Origin: Acidobacteriota bacterium
GTDB lineage: Bacteria; Acidobacteriota; Blastocatellia; UBA7656
NCBI GenBank assembly: GCA_040754075.1
Contig: JBFMDH010000033.1
Location: 1 to 64,000 of the forward strand
Direction: 5' to 3'
DNA: 64,000 nucleotides
Under the pieces are notes generated by a model. It was not told where the DNA came from. It saw nothing but the letters and a program-made list of their open reading frames with translations, and did not search any database. Shown here one piece after another: positions 35,283 through 44,138 of the stretch (the stretch's first letter is position 1; every line of letters starts with the position of its first letter). Made by a program: the position numbers and the translations under genes.

Positions 35283-35311
35283 TTGACAAGCAAAAAGTGC
35301 TGCGGGATAAT
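35283..35311 (+). promoter_or_regulatory. Strong sigma70-type promoter
   Basis: A perfect TTGACA (35283-35288), an optimal 17-bp spacer and GATAAT (35306-35311), about 75 bases upstream of the GTG start of the Pro/Glu/Trp-rich protein gene. Confidence 0.75.
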
Positions 35312-35386
35312 CGGGCGAGCGAGAAGGAATCTGGCCCTCTTTATTTCCCGCAAACCCTTGAGAGTAATTTTTAGGAGGCAATCAAA

Positions 35387-37033
35387 GTGGAAAACGAGCG
35401 TGAGAACAGACTCCGCCAGCAAATTGAAGAGCTTGTGCGCTCTCGCGTGGGCGTCTTAGAGCAAGATGTCAGCAGTTTGCAAAGGGAATTCAATGATGCG
35501 TTCACCAGACTTTTGGAACGCACGGACGCGGCTGCCAATCTATCGGATAACGACCCACTCATCGGACAAATCACCGCCGAAATTACTGCGCAAATCGATC
35601 AGGCGAGCACCTCAAGCGTCAAACTCGGCGCTGACCTTGCGCTCCTGCGCGATTCGGTTGTCGAACTCGACCAGCAGCGCAATCAAGCCGAAGTCCTAAA
35701 CACCCTGGTAGCGCGGGCTGCCAATTTTGCGCCGCGTGTGGTGTTGTTTGTCGTCAAAGGCACCAATGCGCTGGCATGGGCTGCCAGAGGCTTCGATGAT
35801 TCGGTGGGCAACAGTTCGATTCGTGGACTATCGGTTGCCCTGCAATCCGATACCGCTTTGCGGGCTGCCGTAACCGCTTCGCAAACCTGTTATGGCGCGC
35901 CCGATCAGCAAGCTGAAAACCACTTGATTTTCGGCAGGCTCGGCAATGTTCAGCCGCAGCGGGTTCTCGTTGTTCCTTTGAAAGTGCGCGGGAAATCCGC
36001 CGCCGTCTTCTATGCAGACTCCGCAGATCGCGGCGAATCGGCGGTTAATGTCGAAGCCATCGAATTGCTGGTCAGCACCGCAGGGTTAGTTGTTGAACTC
36101 GTGTCACTGAGATCAAGACTCGGTGAAGTCGCGCAACCCGCTGCGCAGCAGCCAACCGCTGCGCCGGTGGTCAGAACCCCGACAGCGGAAATCAAGCAGG
36201 AACCCGCACCGGTCGCAACCCCTGCGCCACCACCAAGCGCCGTCTCAGCGCCGGAACCGCAACCCGAAGCCGTCACTCCTTCAGCGCCGGAACCGGTCGC
36301 GCCGCCAGCCGCCGAAGTAAAAGTCGAAGAAGCGCCACAACCGGCAAGCAGTTGGTCAGCGCCAAGCGCACCGGAACCGCAACAACCTTCCTGGGCAAGC
36401 GAACCGGAACCGCAACCGCCCGCGTGGGCGAGCGAACCTGCACCGGAACCATCCTGGGCAAATGCGCCGCCGCAACCGGAACCGTCATGGACGACCCCGG
36501 AACCGCAGCCAACCGCTTTTGAATTTTCTACAGGACAGCCGGAAACCTACACCCAACCGGCAAGTGAATCGTTCTACACCCCATCGGAGCCGCAAACTTT
36601 TGCGCCGCCCGCGAGTTTTACAGAACCGGCGTATGCTGAAACCGCGCCTGCCGAAACCCAAGGTTTTGAATTTACTTCTGCGCCGGTTGCGCCGGAACCG
36701 CCGCCGCCTGCGCCGGTCGTTGCCGCGCCGCCGGTGGCAGCCAGTGAAGAAGAAGAAAAGCAGCATAATGACGCGCGCCGCTTTGCGCGTTTGTTGGTGA
36801 GCGAAATCAAACTTTATAACGAGCACAAAGTTACCGAAGGCAGAGTCAACAAAGACCTTTATGACCGCTTGAAAGACGATATTGACCGCAGCCGTCAGAT
36901 GTACGAAAAACGTGTCGCGCCGACGGTGTCGTCAAAATTCGATTATTTCTATGATGAACTGGTCAACACGCTTGCCGAAGGCGACCCCAATAAACTCGGT
37001 TCGGATTACCCGCGACCTTCGGTTGCCATGTAA
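35387..37033 (+). CDS. Coiled-coil / GAF-like / Pro-Glu-Trp-rich cytoplasmic protein
   Basis: 548 residues, GTG start behind GGAGG. Order: an N-terminal coiled coil (about 1-105, heptads such as LEQDVSSLQREFNDAFTRLL); a GAF-like domain (about 105-245, VLNTLVARAANFAPRVVLFV, LVVPLKVRGKSAAVFYAD); a long disordered segment (about 250-455) rich in Pro, Glu and Ala with spaced Trp in PSWA/PAWA repeats; and a compact helical C-terminal domain (about 458-540: ARRFARLLVSEIKLYNEHKV, DLYDRLKDDIDRSRQMYEKRV). The terminal domain recurs, as I recall, in acidobacterial and myxobacterial proteins but has no assigned role. No signal peptide. A hub or scaffold function is plausible. It has its own strong promoter and terminator. 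Confidence 0.75.
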   Translation: MENERENRLRQQIEELVRSRVGVLEQDVSSLQREFNDAFTRLLERTDAAANLSDNDPLIGQITAEITAQIDQASTSSVKLGADLALLRDSVVELDQQRNQAEVLNTLVARAANFAPRVVLFVVKGTNALAWAARGFDDSVGNSSIRGLSVALQSDTALRAAVTASQTCYGAPDQQAENHLIFGRLGNVQPQRVLVVPLKVRGKSAAVFYADSADRGESAVNVEAIELLVSTAGLVVELVSLRSRLGEVAQPAAQQPTAAPVVRTPTAEIKQEPAPVATPAPPPSAVSAPEPQPEAVTPSAPEPVAPPAAEVKVEEAPQPASSWSAPSAPEPQQPSWASEPEPQPPAWASEPAPEPSWANAPPQPEPSWTTPEPQPTAFEFSTGQPETYTQPASESFYTPSEPQTFAPPASFTEPAYAETAPAETQGFEFTSAPVAPEPPPPAPVVAAPPVAASEEEEKQHNDARRFARLLVSEIKLYNEHKVTEGRVNKDLYDRLKDDIDRSRQMYEKRVAPTVSSKFDYFYDELVNTLAEGDPNKLGSDYPRPSVAM

Positions 37034-37064
37034 TGCGATTTCTCATCCTCACCGTTTAACATTG

Positions 37065-37096
37065 GAAAATAGCCCGAATTTACGGGCTATTTTCAC
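37065..37096 (+). terminator. Rho-independent terminator
   Basis: Stem AAAATAGCCCG / CGGGCTATTTT (11 bp, perfect) with a 6-nt loop AATTTA, ending in a T-run, 32 bases after the stop of the Pro/Glu/Trp-rich protein gene. Confidence 0.9.
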
Positions 37097-37134
37097 TTTC
37101 CGGTTAAAATTTTTCTGCACCGCGTAGAAAGTTC

Positions 37135-37164
37135 TTGTTTCCGGTAAACCAATTCGCGGATAAT
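37135..37164 (+). promoter_or_regulatory. Possible promoter of the transglycosylase gene
   Basis: TTGTTT (37135-37140), an 18-bp spacer and GATAAT (37159-37164), 56 bases before the start codon at 37221 and just after a terminator. Confidence 0.45.
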
Positions 37165-37220
37165 TCGCATCAGCCCTTTACAAGCATCCGCAGCAATTTG
37201 AATGGAGTTAGCCCAAATTT

Positions 37221-39443
37221 ATGTCGCAGTTCAAAATTAAAAATCTCATCAACCGTCGCCTGATTTCTTTTACTTTGCAAAGCCTGCTGGCTTTTGTTTG
37301 CGCGGTCACGCCGATGACCGCTTCTTGTCAGCGCGCCGGCAATCCCGAACAGGCGATGCAGGCGCTGGGCGAGTTGCTTGAAAGCAAAGCCGGTAAACCG
37401 AGTTCGACCGATTTAGCGCAAATCGAATCGCGCTATCCGCAAACCCGCGCCGCCTCGCTGGCGCGTTTCCTGCGCGGCTATCTCGCTTACACCTCGCAAA
37501 ACTATTCGGCGGCGGTTGACGCTTTCGATGCGCGAGTCATCGGCGCAAACACTGCGCTTGGTGATTACACCTATTTCTTCCGCGCCGAAAGCGAAGCCGC
37601 GAGTGGCGCGCGCAAAGAAGCGCTGCGCGATTACACGCAACTCTTTACGAAAATTGCCGATTCATTGAAAGCCCGCGAAGCCAGACTTCGCGCAGCCGAA
37701 ATGATGATTGGACTGAACGACGCGAAAGGCGCAATCAAAGAACTCACAGAAATGGTCGAAGCTAATGACGCCGAAGCGATATTCATTACCGGGCAAGCCT
37801 ATGAAACGCTCAATCAAACCAACAAAGCTGCTGACCTCTATCGCGTCATCTATTACGATATTGCCGCAACCCCTGTAGCCAGCAAAGCCGAAGACCGCTT
37901 GAATGCGCTGGGACTCGCGCCGAAAACCAACCCTGCGGGATTTGATAGCGAGAAAAAACGCGCCGATAAATTTTTTGAAGCCCGGCAGTATTGGGATGCC
38001 GCTCAAGCTTATGAAAATCTGGTTAAGACTTACCCGGACGGCGAACGCCTTGATGAAGTGCAACTCCGTCGCGGCATCAGTCTCGTAGAAAGCAAACAAC
38101 CCGCGCAAGCCGTTTTGCCTTTAACTAAAGTCACCAATCGCAACGCCGACCAGCAAGCCGACGCCTGGTTTTATCTGGCGCGGGCTTTGCGCTCATCAAA
38201 TCGCGCGGGCGAATCGGCAGTCACGGTTGACCGCCTGATTACGCAATTCCCGAAATATCGTCGCAACCCTGAAGCCTTGAATGAAATGGCGAATTATCTG
38301 GATAAAGCCTCACGCGCGGCAGAAGCGGCAGCGGCAAAACGCAAACTCGTCGGTTTATTTTCTAAGAGTGAATTTGCCGCCGAAGCCTCTTATGAACTCG
38401 GCGCATATGCCTATCAACTGAAAAACTATGCCGAAGCGGCGCGCCTGCTCGAACAACACTTGATGAATTATCGCTACCCGGAAACCAAGTTCATCGGTGA
38501 AGCCTGTTTTCTTGTCGCCAAATCTCAGGAAAAACTCGGCAATCGCGCGCGCGCCCTGGCGTTTTATGAAATCGCCGCCCAACGTTATCAGTATGGTTAT
38601 GACGGCATTATCTCGAACCGTCGGGCGGCGGCTATTCGCGCGGCGGGCGTTGGCAAAGCCGAGCAATCGGCGGACATTGACCGCATACGCCGCAATGCCA
38701 CTTATGTTGAAACGCTTAAAGAAACCTCTGAAGATGCAGATGCCATTCGCATTGCGCGATTTGATGATTTAACCGCCATCTGGATTGATGAGTTGGGCTT
38801 GAAAGAGTTGAACAAGGCGCTGGAAAACGCCCCGACTTCGCCGCGACTCAATTTGCGACTTGCCGAACATTACGCAAAGCGCGGCGATAATTTTCAGGCG
38901 ACGATTATTTTGCGGCGCGGCTACCCGGATATTTATTCATACAAAGATGGCGATATTCCCCAAGCCGCCTGGGAAATCATGTTCCCACTGTTCCACTGGG
39001 AAACCATCAAACAGGAAGCGCGACGTTATGGTATTGACCCGTACCTTGCCGCCGCTTTAATTCGACAAGAGAGCGTTTTCAATCCCAATGCAATTTCGCG
39101 GGTCGGCGCGCGCGGCTTGATGCAGTTGATGCCGGCAACCGGGCAATTGGTTTCCAAACAGCAAGGCAATGGTTCGATAACCGCAAACGACCTGCTCAAT
39201 CCCGATCTCAATATTAAACTGGGAATGAATTATCTGGCGCAGATGATTGGCCAACTCGGACGTTTTGAATATGCGGCTGCCGGATACAACGCCGGCCCCG
39301 GTCGCGCCAAACGTTGGGTAGCCGAACGCGGGTCATTAGACATGGAAGACTGGATTGAATCGATTCCCTTCTCTGAAACACGCGGTTATGTCAAAAGCAT
39401 TTTGCGATATGCTGCCAACTATCGCCGGTTTTATAAACAGTAA
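37221..39443 (+). CDS. Soluble lytic murein transglycosylase (Slt70-like) with TPR superhelix
   Basis: 740 residues. The N-terminal signal segment (about 18-36) ends near a Cys (TASCQRAGNP), which could make it a lipoprotein. Residues about 45-570 are helical TPR/Slt-type repeats forming a superhelical ring. The C-terminal SLT catalytic domain (about 595-740) holds the catalytic Glu in ALIRQESVFNPNAISRVGA, then GLMQLMPATGQ and the YNAGPGRAKRW motif. It should cleave peptidoglycan glycan strands to 1,6-anhydro products. A TPR gene follows 25 bases later on the same strand. Confidence 0.9.
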   Translation: MSQFKIKNLINRRLISFTLQSLLAFVCAVTPMTASCQRAGNPEQAMQALGELLESKAGKPSSTDLAQIESRYPQTRAASLARFLRGYLAYTSQNYSAAVDAFDARVIGANTALGDYTYFFRAESEAASGARKEALRDYTQLFTKIADSLKAREARLRAAEMMIGLNDAKGAIKELTEMVEANDAEAIFITGQAYETLNQTNKAADLYRVIYYDIAATPVASKAEDRLNALGLAPKTNPAGFDSEKKRADKFFEARQYWDAAQAYENLVKTYPDGERLDEVQLRRGISLVESKQPAQAVLPLTKVTNRNADQQADAWFYLARALRSSNRAGESAVTVDRLITQFPKYRRNPEALNEMANYLDKASRAAEAAAAKRKLVGLFSKSEFAAEASYELGAYAYQLKNYAEAARLLEQHLMNYRYPETKFIGEACFLVAKSQEKLGNRARALAFYEIAAQRYQYGYDGIISNRRAAAIRAAGVGKAEQSADIDRIRRNATYVETLKETSEDADAIRIARFDDLTAIWIDELGLKELNKALENAPTSPRLNLRLAEHYAKRGDNFQATIILRRGYPDIYSYKDGDIPQAAWEIMFPLFHWETIKQEARRYGIDPYLAAALIRQESVFNPNAISRVGARGLMQLMPATGQLVSKQQGNGSITANDLLNPDLNIKLGMNYLAQMIGQLGRFEYAAAGYNAGPGRAKRWVAERGSLDMEDWIESIPFSETRGYVKSILRYAANYRRFYKQ

Positions 39444-39489
39444 TCAAGTCGCTATCGGAGTTGTCATATGTTAAAGGCTTTTCAAATAA

Positions 39490-39612
39490 CCACAGAGACA
39501 CCGAGACACCGGGAACAAGAAAGGGAGAAAGGGAGAGAGGGAGAAAGGGAAGTTTTGATTGCTTCCCTTCTCCCTTTCTCCCTTTCTCCCCTTCTTGTTG
39601 ATGTCTCTGTGG
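39490..39612. repeat. 123-bp hairpin element abutting a start codon
   Basis: Ends CCACAGAGAC... / ...GTCTCTGTGG form terminal inverted repeats; the interior is a long purine arm (GGGAGAAAGGGAG-type units) and its pyrimidine complement around a loop with TTTTGATTG. A clearly related element lies at 63168-63264. Its last base is the G of the GTG codon that probably starts the next gene. Confidence 0.8.
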
Positions 39613-40520
39613 TGAAAAAATTCTTCTTCAAAAGCATATTGGTTTATTGTTTACTCGCTCTATTTGTTTCTTCAACATTCGCGCAACGCAAATCGACAAG
39701 CGCGGCGCGCGCCGCAGGGTCGCTTACCGTAACTACAGGTCAACCGAAATCGGTCATCTTCATCAACGGTGTGCGCCACGGCGTCACCAATGAACAAGGG
39801 GTTGCCGAAATCAAGCGGGTGTGGGCAGGCGCGTTTACTGCGCGTGTGCGAAGCATCGGCTTTACCGATTGGACGGGCAGAGTCGTGATTGTCGCCAACA
39901 AAGCGAATACGTTGAAAGTCACGCAGAAACCGACGACCGATGAGGCATTGACTCATTATCAAAAAGGCGAAGATTTGCGCGATAGCGGTAAAAACGCCGA
40001 TGCCATGAAAGAATTTCAACAGGCTGTCGCCTTGCGTCCGGTGTTTCCCGAAGCGCGCATTGCGATGGTGCGCTCAGCGATGGCTTTGCAGGATTATCAG
40101 GAAGCCGAAAAGCAGATTGAACTGGCGAAGAAAAATTATGGTCGCCCACACCCGGAAGCTTACGTGGTGCTTGGCAACCTGCGCCGCAATCAAGGGCTGG
40201 TTGATGAAGCCATCGCGGCTTACAAACGAGCGATCACCCTGGCGTTTGGCAAGTCTTTTGAAGCCCATATCGGTTTAGGCATTGCGCTTGATGAACAGGA
40301 AGATTTCGATGGCGCAATCAAAGCTTACCGCACAGGCATTATGCAGGACATGGAAACCGAGCCGATTCTCTATTATCAACTCGCAGAGATTTGTGAAAAA
40401 GCCGAGCGCACCAAAGAAGCCATCGAAGCTTATCAAAAATATATTCAACTCGACCCCGAAGGCGAATTCGCTTCTGCCGCCGAATCGGTCATCAAACAAT
40501 TAAAAGAAGCCAAGCAGTAA
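39612..40520 (+). CDS. Exported TPR protein with N-terminal PEGA-like domain
   Basis: 302 residues from the GTG at 39612, chosen because it places a normal signal peptide first (KKFFFKSILVYCLLALFVSSTFAQ). Then comes a beta-rich PEGA-like segment (about 30-100; GSLTVTTGQPKSVIFINGVRHGVTN, cited in part), then four to five TPR units to the C-terminus (EALTHYQKGEDLRDSGKNAD; EAYVVLGNLRRNQGLVDEAI). The frame is open upstream to an ATG at 39468 with a modest site, but those 48 codons are almost entirely translated hairpin repeat. The element may therefore have landed inside the original 5' end and changed the start. It follows the transglycosylase gene, so a cell-wall link is possible. Confidence 0.75.
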   Translation: MKKFFFKSILVYCLLALFVSSTFAQRKSTSAARAAGSLTVTTGQPKSVIFINGVRHGVTNEQGVAEIKRVWAGAFTARVRSIGFTDWTGRVVIVANKANTLKVTQKPTTDEALTHYQKGEDLRDSGKNADAMKEFQQAVALRPVFPEARIAMVRSAMALQDYQEAEKQIELAKKNYGRPHPEAYVVLGNLRRNQGLVDEAIAAYKRAITLAFGKSFEAHIGLGIALDEQEDFDGAIKAYRTGIMQDMETEPILYYQLAEICEKAERTKEAIEAYQKYIQLDPEGEFASAAESVIKQLKEAKQ

Positions 40521-40549
40521 ATCCGGTTTGTGGCGTTGAATCATTAGAG

Positions 40550-40682
40550 CAGTTTGCGATTGAGTTTACTTTGAAGCGGTTGAATCAGAGTCTAAAGACC
40601 GCGCTTCAACCAACGACGCGGTCAAAGACCGCCTGGTCAACTCCCGTAAATCGGTTTGCAAAGTAAACCGTCTTGCAAACTG
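40550..40682. repeat. Extended 133-bp palindromic element containing core copy 3
   Basis: Outer arms CAGTTTGC...GTTTACTTTG and CAAAGTAAAC...GCAAACTG pair imperfectly; the exact core GCGGTCAAAGACCGC sits inside at 40618-40632, with a degenerate TCTAAAGACCGC at 40591-40602. It is the longest version of this repeat family in the window. Most of the spacer 40521-40861 is this element. Confidence 0.75.
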
Positions 40683-40746
40683 CAATAGCGGTTCAAATCT
40701 TTCCTGGCGTTTGCCCTGCCGCTCAAAGGCGGCTCTTTCTTATCCA

Positions 40747-40815
40747 TTTTTTATACTTCCTTTATAACCTTTTTAGCTTCTCTTTATGCCTTTTTTATGC
40801 CTTTCCGAATATAGT
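40747..40815 (+). promoter_or_regulatory. T-rich repeated region, candidate KdpE-controlled promoter
   Basis: TTTTTATACTTCCTTTATA is followed by related TTTATGCC units (near 40783 and 40795) and a TATAGT -10-like hexamer (40810-40815) without a -35. E. coli KdpE binds a T-rich box beginning TTTATACTT, and activator-dependent promoters often lack a -35. It lies 47 bases before the first gene of the kdp locus. The assignment is an inference from likeness and position. Confidence 0.45.
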
Positions 40816-40861
40816 CCTCTATGCCGAAACAGCAACTCAACCGAAGGCAAAGAGGACTTCC

Positions 40862-41746
40862 ATGTTTCATAAAATCGTTATCTTCGGCTTTTATCTCTTC
40901 CTGACATTTTTATTGCTGTGGATCAGGAGTTTGATTTTTAAATCTGCCAAACCGAAAACAAATGCTCGATTGGTGGTTTTGCAGGATAAAAAGGTCAAGC
41001 GCCATCTCAGACTGGTAAAAAAATCCGTCAATCGCCAAATCAAGTTCGTAGCCGCAGGGATGTTTTTAATTTACCTGATGGCGCATCACGCTCAGGCGCA
41101 GCAAACCATTTTCAATGTGCCTTCGGGCGATGTGCTCGACAAAGGCAAGGTTTACAGTGAACTCGATGTCACCTTCAAACCCAACAAAGACCCGAATAAT
41201 GTGGTTCAACGCTTTTCGTCATTCGTGCCGCGTGTAGTCATTGGCGTCGGGGGGCGCGTTGAAGTCGGGTTAAACATTACGGGCAATATTCAACCCGGCG
41301 ATGACGCCACCACACTGGTTCCGGCAATCAAGTACAAACTCTACGATGGCGGCGCGAACGGTTGGGCATTCATCGTTGGCGATAATTTATTCATTCCGGT
41401 TCGCAATAAAACTTATGACCTGGGCAACTATGTCTATGGACAGCTCAGCAAAACGTTGAAAACTCAGACTCGATTGAGCGCAGGCGTTCATCATTTCAGT
41501 CCTGATGTTGTGCATCCGAAAAGCCGCGCCGGCGGACAATTCGCGATAGAGCAGCCGATAACCTCGAAATTCGGATTGGCTGCCGACTGGTTCACTCACA
41601 AAAGCGCGACCGGCTATATAACGGCAGGCGTCAATTTCAAACCCCATCCCAAAATAACCGGTTACGCTGCTTATTCACTGGGCAATGAGAATGTCCGTCG
41701 GGGCAATCATTTTTTCTATATGGCGATTGGCATCAATTTCAATTAG
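40862..41746 (+). CDS. Beta-barrel-like envelope protein at the head of the kdp locus
   Basis: 294 residues. The N-terminus has a hydrophobic helix (about 5-22), a basic stretch rich in Lys/Arg (about 30-60), then a second hydrophobic signal-like segment (about 65-80, ending HHAQAQQ). The rest (about 82-294) is beta-strand rich with Gly turns and aromatic ends (VVIGVGGRVEVGLNITGNI, HFFYMAIGINFN with terminal aromatic/Asn), like an outer-membrane barrel. Translation could also begin at the internal ATG near 41057, giving just the signal peptide plus barrel. The ATG at 40862 follows AGAGGA. It leads the kdp genes and could be a porin for K+ uptake; that is inference. Confidence 0.65.
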   Translation: MFHKIVIFGFYLFLTFLLLWIRSLIFKSAKPKTNARLVVLQDKKVKRHLRLVKKSVNRQIKFVAAGMFLIYLMAHHAQAQQTIFNVPSGDVLDKGKVYSELDVTFKPNKDPNNVVQRFSSFVPRVVIGVGGRVEVGLNITGNIQPGDDATTLVPAIKYKLYDGGANGWAFIVGDNLFIPVRNKTYDLGNYVYGQLSKTLKTQTRLSAGVHHFSPDVVHPKSRAGGQFAIEQPITSKFGLAADWFTHKSATGYITAGVNFKPHPKITGYAAYSLGNENVRRGNHFFYMAIGINFN

Positions 41747-41794
41747 CGGAAGCCTCGGCAAGTTTTTTGAGGATGGGTGATGGAAAGGATGTGA

Positions 41795-42070
41795 ATGCTG
41801 ATGAAAGAAAAGCCCGATTACCTAAGCGTCAATGAATGGTTACGTCGTCTGAAAGAGGCGCAAAAACGGGCGGCTGTGAGGGAGTACGACAAGATGATTC
41901 ACGCAAAAAATTTTGCAGCGACGTTTGGCGAAATCCGGCGAGCGCGAAAAATCAGCGCCAAACACATGCTAAAACGTCGGTGGCTGATTTTTCTCAGAGA
42001 CCTCGATTATTTTATCGATTTCTGTATTGCCCGCTTCATTATGTGGCGCGCCATGCGGCGCAAAAATTAA
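41795..42070 (+). CDS. Small basic protein of the kdp locus, unknown
   Basis: 91 residues, very rich in Arg and Lys (LRRLKEAQKRAAVREYDKM, IRRARKISAKHMLKRRW), with one weakly hydrophobic helical stretch near the C-terminus (LIFLRDLDYFIDFCIARFIMW), so perhaps membrane-associated. No family is recognised. It is 48 bases downstream of the barrel gene and 11 bases upstream of the first microprotein, so it is in the same transcript. The start could also be the ATG at 41801. Confidence 0.6.
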   Translation: MLMKEKPDYLSVNEWLRRLKEAQKRAAVREYDKMIHAKNFAATFGEIRRARKISAKHMLKRRWLIFLRDLDYFIDFCIARFIMWRAMRRKN

Positions 42071-42081
42071 GGAGTGCTTTC

Positions 42082-42165
42082 ATGCTGGACATTATTTTCA
42101 TCGCTTTAATTTTGCTTTTTTTCGCAGTGTCAATCTGGTACGCGCGTTTTTGCGAACGCGCATAA
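42082..42165 (+). CDS. 27-residue membrane microprotein of the kdp locus
   Basis: MLDIIFIALILLFFAVSIWY is the single transmembrane helix, followed by the tail ARFCERA. A perfect AAGGAG site lies 6 bases before the ATG. Small genes of this type (hydrophobic helix then Y-x-x-x-C-[DE]-R) often precede kdpF in non-enterobacterial kdp operons; no function is established. It is too short for most gene callers. KdpF follows after 13 bases. Confidence 0.7.
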   Translation: MLDIIFIALILLFFAVSIWYARFCERA

Positions 42166-42178
42166 TGAGGGTAAGGCT

Positions 42179-42268
42179 ATGAATATCGAATACGCCATCA
42201 GTGCAGTAATCGCGGTAGGGTTGTTGATTTATCTGCTCTACGCCTTACTCAAACCTGAAAAGTTCTAA
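42179..42268 (+). CDS. kdpF: KdpF, small subunit of the K+-transporting ATPase
   Basis: 29 residues: one membrane helix ending in the diagnostic YALLKPEKF, nearly the same ending as known KdpF (Y-L-[IV]-x-A-L-[IL]-x-P-E-[KR]-F). KdpF stabilises the KdpFABC complex in the inner membrane by lying between KdpA and KdpB. GTAAGG precedes the ATG. kdpA begins 9 bases after the stop. Confidence 0.9.
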   Translation: MNIEYAISAVIAVGLLIYLLYALLKPEKF

Positions 42269-42277
42269 CGAAGGTGA

Positions 42278-44071
42278 ATGATGACCATCAATGGGCTATT
42301 ACAATTTCTAATTTTTTTCCTGGCGCTGCTGGCGGTGACCAAACCGTTGGGCGTTTATATGGCGAGAGTCTTTTCCGGCGAATCCACTTTTCCAGGTAAA
42401 GTTTTTTTTCCTCTCGAACGGTTGATTTATCGGCTCTGTCGGATTGACGAAAAGCGTGAACAAAGCTGGGTGACCTACACCGTCGCCATGCTGCTCTTTA
42501 ACCTTGCAGGCTTGTTGCTCACCTACCTGATTCAACGCCTGCAATATTATCTGCCGTTGAATCCGCAAGGACTCTCAGGGGTTCCGGCAGACCTCGCCTT
42601 CAACACGGCTGTGAGTTTTACGACCAACACCAACTGGCAAGCTTATGGCGGCGAATCGACCATGAGCTACTTCACACAGATGGCGGGGCTTGCTTTTCAT
42701 AATTTTGTTTCGGCAGCGACAGGCATTGTCCTCGCCATCGCCTTTGTTCGCGGCATCGCCAGACGTGAAGCCCGGACGCTCGGTAATTTCTGGGTAGATG
42801 TGACGCGCGCCACGCTTTACCTGCTGTTGCCGCTGTCGTTCATCGGCGCGCTGGTTTTTGTTTCGCAAGGTGTAGTGCAAAATTTCAGCCCTTACACTAA
42901 AGCCGCGCTTGTCGAACCACAACCAATCGAAAACCCAAACGAAGACGGCACCACTTCAAACGCAACCATCACCGAACAAACCATCGCGCAGGGACCGGTG
43001 GCTTCGCAGGAAGCCATCAAACAAATTGGCACCAACGGCGGCGGATTTTTTAATGCCAATGCCGCGCATCCTTTTGAAAACCCAACACCGCTATCGAACT
43101 TCTTTTCGATGTTTGCGATATTCGCGATTCCTGCGGGACTCACTTACACGCTTGGACGCCTGACCGGCAATCAAAAACATGGTTGGGCGGTGTTTGCGGC
43201 GATGGCGATTTTATTTGTTGTGGGGTTCTTTGTCACTTATCACTTCGAGGCGCAAGGCAATCCGATTTTCAGTCAACACAACATCACACAAGCGACGGTT
43301 GAACAAAGCGGCGTCGAACAAGCGGGCGGCAATATGGAAGGCAAAGAGGTGCGGTTCGGGATTATGAATTCGGCGCTCTATGCTACGGCAACTACTGATG
43401 CGTCATGCGGCGCGGTCAATTCCATGCACGATTCCTACACCCCGCTTGGCGGCATGATGCCGCTGGTCAATATTATGCTCGGTGAAGTGATTTTTGGCGG
43501 CGTCGGCGCGGGACTCTACGGCATTCTGGTGATGGTCGTGCTTACGGTGTTTATCGCGGGACTGATGGTCGGGCGCACGCCGGAATATCTCGGTAAAAAA
43601 ATCGAAGCCAAAGATGTGAAGATGGCGATGCTCTATACGTTGGTCTTTGCGCTATCCATCCTGGCGTTTTCGGCGTGGGCAAGTGTTGCGTCTTATGGGG
43701 CATCGACAATCAACAATGCGGGCCCGCACGGACTTTCGGAAATCGTTTACGCCTATTCGTCAGCGACCGGTAATAACGGTTCGGCATTTGCAGGCATCAC
43801 GGTCAACACGTTCTGGTACAACACGACATTGGGACTGGCAATGTTGATTGGGCGATTTTTGATGATTATTCCGATGATGGCAATTGCCGGAAATCTGGCA
43901 GCCAAAAAAATCACGCCTTCATCGGCGGGGAGTTTTCCGGTTCATACACCGCTGTTCGTTTCTCTGCTGATTGGTGTGATTATCATCGTCGGCGCATTGA
44001 CCTTTTTCCCGATGCTATCGCTTGGTCCCATCGTCGAACACTTCCTGATGCATGGAGGAACCACATTTTGA
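42278..44071 (+). CDS. kdpA: KdpA, potassium-binding/translocating subunit
   Basis: 597 residues, about 40 longer than E. coli KdpA, with ten or so membrane segments. The four selectivity-filter-like loops are seen: [39 protein letters not shown] (cited in part), [17 protein letters not shown] and [13 protein letters not shown]. KdpA is a K+-channel-like (SKT family) protein that selects K+ and passes it through the tunnel to KdpB. The extra length is partly in a periplasmic loop ([20 protein letters not shown]). The start is the first of two adjacent ATGs after GAAGGTG. Confidence 0.95.
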   Translation: MMTINGLLQFLIFFLALLAVTKPLGVYMARVFSGESTFPGKVFFPLERLIYRLCRIDEKREQSWVTYTVAMLLFNLAGLLLTYLIQRLQYYLPLNPQGLSGVPADLAFNTAVSFTTNTNWQAYGGESTMSYFTQMAGLAFHNFVSAATGIVLAIAFVRGIARREARTLGNFWVDVTRATLYLLLPLSFIGALVFVSQGVVQNFSPYTKAALVEPQPIENPNEDGTTSNATITEQTIAQGPVASQEAIKQIGTNGGGFFNANAAHPFENPTPLSNFFSMFAIFAIPAGLTYTLGRLTGNQKHGWAVFAAMAILFVVGFFVTYHFEAQGNPIFSQHNITQATVEQSGVEQAGGNMEGKEVRFGIMNSALYATATTDASCGAVNSMHDSYTPLGGMMPLVNIMLGEVIFGGVGAGLYGILVMVVLTVFIAGLMVGRTPEYLGKKIEAKDVKMAMLYTLVFALSILAFSAWASVASYGASTINNAGPHGLSEIVYAYSSATGNNGSAFAGITVNTFWYNTTLGLAMLIGRFLMIIPMMAIAGNLAAKKITPSSAGSFPVHTPLFVSLLIGVIIIVGALTFFPMLSLGPIVEHFLMHGGTTF

Positions 44072-44138
44072 TTGCGGATTGCGGGAGAGGCTCAAGCCTG
44101 CTGCGGCTTTCAATCCGCAATCCGCAATTGGAGGAGTT
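44072..44138. repeat. Heptanucleotide inverted array between kdpA and kdpB
   Basis: ATTGCGGATTGCGG just after the kdpA stop and CAATCCGCAATCCGCAAT before kdpB are inverted copies of the same heptamer, able to fold into a hairpin. The unit equals the one inside the acyl-CoA ligase gene at 17397. kdpA and kdpB are usually close together or overlapping, so this 67-base spacer looks like an insertion. Confidence 0.8.

Noticed and set aside
44052-44138. N-terminal extension of kdpB
   Set aside because: It is the translation of the heptamer array; the GGAGGAG site fixes the start at 44139.
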